A stretch of 64,000 nucleotides of DNA from Pseudomonadota bacterium (GTDB lineage: Bacteria; Pseudomonadota; Gammaproteobacteria; Xanthomonadales; Xanthomonadaceae). The translations under genes were made by a program, and so were the position numbers. Location of the stretch: assembly GCA_023390905.1 (NCBI GenBank), contig JAEWBY010000042.1, forward strand, positions 1-64,000, given 5' to 3'. This document shows, in pieces, positions 60,843-64,000 of the stretch (position 1 is the stretch's first letter; every line of letters begins with the position of its first letter). The notes beneath the pieces are model-generated. The model had not been told where the DNA came from and did not search any database. It was given only the letters and a program-made list of their open reading frames with translations.

Positions 60843-62456
60843 TCAGCGGCCGGTGGTGATCGAACGCGCGGCGGCGCGCGCGGTGAGGATGCACGAAGGC
60901 AGGAACGTGCCTTCCAGCGATCGCTTGCCATGGGAGCCGCCGCCGCCGAAGCCCGCCGCTTCTCCCACGCAGTAGAGGCCCTCGATCGGTTGTCCGGCTT
61001 CATCCAGCACGCGACTCTGCAGATCGGTGACGAGGCCGCCCAGGCTCTTGCGCGTGATCAGCTGCATCTGGATCGCAATGAACGGCCCGGCCCCCGCCTT
61101 CTGCAAGGGTGCCGGCTTGCAGGTGCGCAGGCAATCCGGCCCCCATTGGCGCGCGTGCAGGATGCGGCGGATCTGATCGTCATTCTGCAGCCGCGTTCCA
61201 TTGCGGAAGTTGTCGTCGAACGCGCCGGCCGTGGCCTGCAACTGTGCCGGATCGACATCGTGCGAGCAGGTCAGCGCGTTCATTTTTTCCGCCAGCCCCG
61301 CCAGTGAATCGTCGACCAGGAAATGCGGGCTCTCGCGCTGCATCTGATCGACCAGCGCGCGGTTGCCCAGCAGCAGATCGCCCAGGAACCGCAGGAACTG
61401 CTTGTCGCGGATGTGCGCGTTGTGTTCGGCGCCGGAGAGTGCGAACTCCTTCAGCGCGATGCGGCGATTGAGCAGATGCCAGGTCCAGGGCTTTTCCTGC
61501 TCGGCCACGCGACGACACAGCCAGTACGTATCGAAGCCCGTCATCAGCGGCTGCGGGCCGATGCGCCGGCCGCGATGATCCAGCCACAGCGCGGACTTGC
61601 ATGGAATGGTGGACAGGCCATGGCCTTCGAAATGCGGAAACGGATGCGGGAAGCCGGCCGCGTAATTCCACATTTCACCGGCGTGGGTGATGCGTCCACC
61701 GCAGGTGGCGGCCACTTCGCGGTGCAGGCGTCCATCGGCGAACGGGTGCGCACCGTTGAGCATCGCGGCCGGTACCGGCGCATCGGTCAGCCAGTTGCGC
61801 CGGCATTCGTCGTGATGCCCGTTGATGCCGCCCATCGCCAGCACCACCACCGGCGCCTGCACGCGCACTTCCTCGCCGTCTGCTTCATTGCGCGCGATCG
61901 CGCCGCTGATCGTTCCTGCGGCCTGATCCAGCCGTTCGACCCGATGGCGATGCAACAACTGCAGGCGTCCGTTGTCCGCCGCCGCATGCAGCGCGGCGAT
62001 CATGCGACGCACCAGTTCGCGCGAGGTGCCCCAGATGATGTGGTAACGCGGCAGGCTGTTGCCTTCGCCATTGAGTCCACGCTCGACCCAGTTGACCGAT
62101 GGCATGAACTTCAGGCCCTGGCTGATCAGCCAGTCGTGCACCTGGCTGCGTGAGTGCTCGGCGTAGTGACGCGCCCACTGCACGCGCGTTTCATCCGCCG
62201 GATCCAGTTCTCCGAAGCGCATCCAGTCACGCAGTGCGATCTCCGGCGTATCCGGAATCTTCATCCGCGCCTGCAGCGGCGTGCCGACCAGCGCCATGCC
62301 ACCGAAGGCCCACAACGCCAGTCCGCCGAAGCGTTCTGGCGTGTCGCGATCGACAAGGGTGACGGATCGACCCGCGCGCAACGCCTCCAGGGCGGTCACG
62401 ATGCCGGCCAGACCGCCTCCCACCACCAGCACGTCGGAACCCACGATCCGCGTCAT
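60843..62456 (-). CDS. FAD-dependent dehydrogenase (3-ketosteroid-dehydrogenase / fumarate-reductase-like family)
   Basis: 537 residues. The N-terminal dinucleotide motif is VLVVGGGLAGIVTALEALRA. Later FAD-family segments are VVVLAMGGINGHHDECRR and YCVGEAAGFGGGGSHGKRSL. These fit the succinate dehydrogenase/fumarate reductase flavoprotein superfamily, 3-ketosteroid-dehydrogenase-like branch. No signal peptide. It lies upstream of the ThDP enzyme gene and diverges from an AraC regulator with only 46-103 bp between starts. Substrate unknown. Confidence 0.88.
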   Translation of the reverse strand: MTRIVGSDVLVVGGGLAGIVTALEALRAGRSVTLVDRDTPERFGGLALWAFGGMALVGTPLQARMKIPDTPEIALRDWMRFGELDPADETRVQWARHYAEHSRSQVHDWLISQGLKFMPSVNWVERGLNGEGNSLPRYHIIWGTSRELVRRMIAALHAAADNGRLQLLHRHRVERLDQAAGTISGAIARNEADGEEVRVQAPVVVLAMGGINGHHDECRRNWLTDAPVPAAMLNGAHPFADGRLHREVAATCGGRITHAGEMWNYAAGFPHPFPHFEGHGLSTIPCKSALWLDHRGRRIGPQPLMTGFDTYWLCRRVAEQEKPWTWHLLNRRIALKEFALSGAEHNAHIRDKQFLRFLGDLLLGNRALVDQMQRESPHFLVDDSLAGLAEKMNALTCSHDVDPAQLQATAGAFDDNFRNGTRLQNDDQIRRILHARQWGPDCLRTCKPAPLQKAGAGPFIAIQMQLITRKSLGGLVTDLQSRVLDEAGQPIEGLYCVGEAAGFGGGGSHGKRSLEGTFLPSCILTARAAARSITTGR

Positions 62457-62502
62457 CGGCGCTCCCGCGTCGCGTTGTCAGCCGTCTAGATATACCGCTA
62501 CG

Positions 62503-63540
62503 ATGCCGGATGGATTGACTTTGCAGGCCACGCGATTGACTTTGAAGGCCACCGTCTCGATGGGCTGGGTCAATGCCGTCATGAACTCGGCACGCGCCCT
62601 GGGCGTGGACGATGCCCGGTTGCTTTCCACCGCCGGCATAGCGGCGGACAGCCTTCAATGGGAACGCTGGCCGATCGACTACATCACCCGGCTCTGGCAT
62701 GCGGCCGAGCGATGCAGTGGTGACCCCGGATTCGGGCTGAAGACCGGCATGCGGGTGACCCCGGCCAACATCCATGTGCTCGGCTTTGCGCTGCAATCGG
62801 CCGCGACGCTGCGCGAAGCAATCGGCGTGCTGCAGAAGTACCAGCAGTTGATCTCCGACGGCGGCCGCTTCCAGATGCTGACCGGGCCTGCATCGACCTG
62901 GCTGGTCTATCACCCGCGACAGGGCCAGTTGGCTTTCAGCCCGCATCAGATCGAGGCCGTGCTGGCCGCCGTGGTCACGCTGGCGGGCTGGATTCGCGGC
63001 TCGGCGCTGAAGCCGCAGCGCGCGCATTTCACCGAGGGCCGCATTGGTCCGCTGCGCGGATATGCGGACGCGTTCGATTGTCCGGTGGAATTCGATCAGA
63101 TCTTCAGTGGCCTGCTGCTCGACAACGCGGCACTGGATCAGGCGTTGCCGCAAGCCGATCCGCAGTTCGCGCACGTGCATGCGCAGTACGCGGCCGCCCG
63201 CCTGGCCGCGCTCGACGCCAGCGAAGTCTCCGTCGCCACCCTCAGGCGCTGGTTGCTCGCGCACATGGGTCAGAGCGTGCCGCGACGCGCGCAGGCGGCG
63301 ACGGCCTTGCGTATCAGCGAGCGCACGCTGTGCCGGCGACTGAGTGCGGAAGGAACGACCTTCGATGGCCTGCTTGACGACGTGCGTCGCGAACTGGCGA
63401 TGCAGGCCGTGGCCGATCCCGGACGTTCCCTGGCCGATGTCGCCCATTCGCTCGGGTTCGCCGATACCACTGCCTTCAATCGTGCGTTCCGGCGTTGGAC
63501 GAAGCTGCCCCCCGCGCGCTGGCGGCGGCAGGGCCCTTGA
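62503..63540 (+). CDS. AraC-family transcriptional regulator (arabinose-binding-like N-terminal domain)
   Basis: 345 residues from the ATG at 62503. The N-terminal ~200 residues match the AraC arabinose-binding type (VNAVMNSARALGVDDARLLS, FGLKTGMRVTPANIHVLGFA). The C-terminal two-HTH domain contains RRAQAATALRISERTLCRRL and SLADVAHSLGFADTTAFNRA. Neither start has a strong ribosome site. The ATG at 62560 (326 residues) is a good alternative: a possible TTGTCA-N18-TACGAT promoter covers 62503, and tandem operator-like repeats lie between the two starts. It probably controls the divergent flavin dehydrogenase-ThDP operon. Confidence 0.9.
   Translation: MPDGLTLQATRLTLKATVSMGWVNAVMNSARALGVDDARLLSTAGIAADSLQWERWPIDYITRLWHAAERCSGDPGFGLKTGMRVTPANIHVLGFALQSAATLREAIGVLQKYQQLISDGGRFQMLTGPASTWLVYHPRQGQLAFSPHQIEAVLAAVVTLAGWIRGSALKPQRAHFTEGRIGPLRGYADAFDCPVEFDQIFSGLLLDNAALDQALPQADPQFAHVHAQYAAARLAALDASEVSVATLRRWLLAHMGQSVPRRAQAATALRISERTLCRRLSAEGTTFDGLLDDVRRELAMQAVADPGRSLADVAHSLGFADTTAFNRAFRRWTKLPPARWRRQGP
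62513..62552 (+). promoter_or_regulatory. tandem 19-bp direct repeats, candidate AraC operator
   Basis: GATTGACTTTG(C/A)AGGCCAC occurs twice (62513-62531 and 62534-62552), 18 of 19 bases identical, with a period of 21 bp, two helical turns. Tandem same-face repeats are typical of AraC-family operators. They lie between two possible starts of the AraC gene and 57 bp from the divergent dehydrogenase start. Confidence 0.65.
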
Positions 63541-63720
63541 CCGGTTCCGCAACGCCATCGCGCGCTTCGATGTCGTGTGGCCAATGCAGACCAGGTGGAT
63601 GCAGTCCGCATCAGCCTTCATGAAAAAGGGAGCAGCCGGACACAGTTCCGAGCAACGTTAGATGTTGCACGCCACGGTGGCCGCACAGAATCAGCGCGGT
63701 CTCTCGCCCCCCACCGTTGC

Positions 63721-64000
63721 ATGACACGCCGCCGTTCTCTTGCCGCCGTTCTGATGGTCGCTGCCTTGTGGCTGACATCCTCCTGCATTCCCACCACCGG
63801 TTCCGCCAGCGCGGATGACGCGCATCGACCGGCCCGCCCCCGCACTTCGGACGCCATCCCGGCCAATCCCCTGATTGAGGATCCACACGTGGGCGATTTG
63901 TATGCGGCGGAGCTGACGTATTTTTCCGATGGAAACTTCGGCGGCAAACCGAATGAGCCGATGTTCGGCCTGATGAAGGTGATCCGGGTGGACCCCTGCA
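63721..64000 (+). CDS. partial exported protein, possible lipoprotein
   Basis: The frame is open from the ATG at 63721 to the right edge (93 complete codons), so the gene is truncated by the window. The N-terminus is a signal peptide (TRRRSLAAVLMVAALWLTSS) ending at a cysteine, LTSSCIP; the lipobox is imperfect. The mature part begins with a Pro/Arg-rich linker and continues YAAELTYFSDGNFGGKP. No family recognised. The 180 bp between the AraC stop and this ATG hold nothing I can support. Confidence 0.65.
   Translation, partial: MTRRRSLAAVLMVAALWLTSSCIPTTGSASADDAHRPARPRTSDAIPANPLIEDPHVGDLYAAELTYFSDGNFGGKPNEPMFGLMKVIRVDPC

Noticed and set aside
1..64000. CRISPR arrays, tRNA/rRNA genes, insertion sequences, prophage or defence islands
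   Set aside because: None found on reading both strands; the only tandem repeats are 7-bp units and one pair of 19-bp direct repeats.

Overview
This 64-kb window is high-GC DNA, densely packed with genes, from a bacterial chromosome. Gene content and style point to the Xanthomonadales (Lysobacterales), probably family Lysobacteraceae or Rhodanobacteraceae. The clues are a solitary homodimeric aceE, a Grx4/A-type-carrier-like/rhodanese fusion, 7-bp tandem repeats and a REP-like hairpin between genes, a perfect CRP/Clp-type site, and several Xanthomonadales-type hypothetical proteins. The assignment is an inference; no rRNA is present. I see no tRNA or rRNA gene, CRISPR array, insertion sequence or prophage. 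The region looks like ordinary chromosome with many small regulatory and metabolic modules.

Layout, left to right. (1) 1-1600: a BlaI-type repressor and an M56 (BlaR1-like) membrane protease that runs off the left edge, with twin palindromic operators. (2) 1600-1850: two opposed 7-bp tandem arrays. (3) 1850-5000: an ECF42-type sigma factor with two VOC and two YCII/DGPF proteins and a matching promoter. (4) 5000-7000: a small XRE regulator and a GAF protein with a degenerate GGDEF half. (5) 7000-15200: a polysaccharide deacetylase and a discoidin-domain glycosidase diverging from a LacI-type operator, a class-C-type serine hydrolase, a DUF2272 protein and a proline-rich single-pass membrane protein. 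(6) 15.2-18 kb: aceE with a clear terminator. (7) 18-21.4 kb: a partner-switching cassette (membrane SpoIIE phosphatase, HATPase, two STAS proteins). (8) 21.4-23.8 kb: maeB. (9) 23.9-29.3 kb: a five-gene D-amino-acid operon (PLP deaminase, GntP permease, RpiR regulator, D-aminoacylase, RidA). (10) 29.3-37.3 kb: housekeeping genes (QEGLA/MATCAP-like peptidase, rsgA, alanine aminotransferase, GDSL hydrolase, deacetylase, Grx4 fusion, DUF924, short AMP nucleosidase). (11) 37.4-40.1 kb: two coupled secreted amidohydrolases, the second without metal ligands. (12) 40.2-44.3 kb: REP hairpin, 7TM diguanylate cyclase, Clp-type site, DegV, a hypothetical and a Dph6-like ATPase. (13) 44.3-46.8 kb: frmR-frmA-fghA, glutathione-dependent formaldehyde detoxification. 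(14) 47-51.5 kb: an ABC ATPase and a permease fused to an M1 aminopeptidase. (15) 51.6-54.4 kb: SPFH, zinc-ribbon and small membrane proteins. (16) 54.5-59.1 kb: a Fur-box-preceded siderophore receptor operon. (17) 59.1-63.5 kb: a ThDP enzyme and a flavin dehydrogenase diverging from an AraC regulator with tandem operator-like repeats. (18) A truncated exported protein at the right edge.

Genes act mainly as local cassettes. Sensing and regulation are well represented: BlaI/M56, ECF42, XRE, partner switching, RpiR, FrmR, Fur, Clp, AraC, plus two c-di-GMP-related proteins. The most unusual items are the metal-free amidohydrolase partner, the cysteine-less A-type-carrier domain inside the Grx4 fusion, the diguanylate cyclase without its inhibitory-site arginine beside a Clp-type box, the permease-peptidase fusion, and the opposed 7-bp arrays whose transcript could fold into a long hairpin. 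Long antisense open frames are common because of the high GC and were left out.
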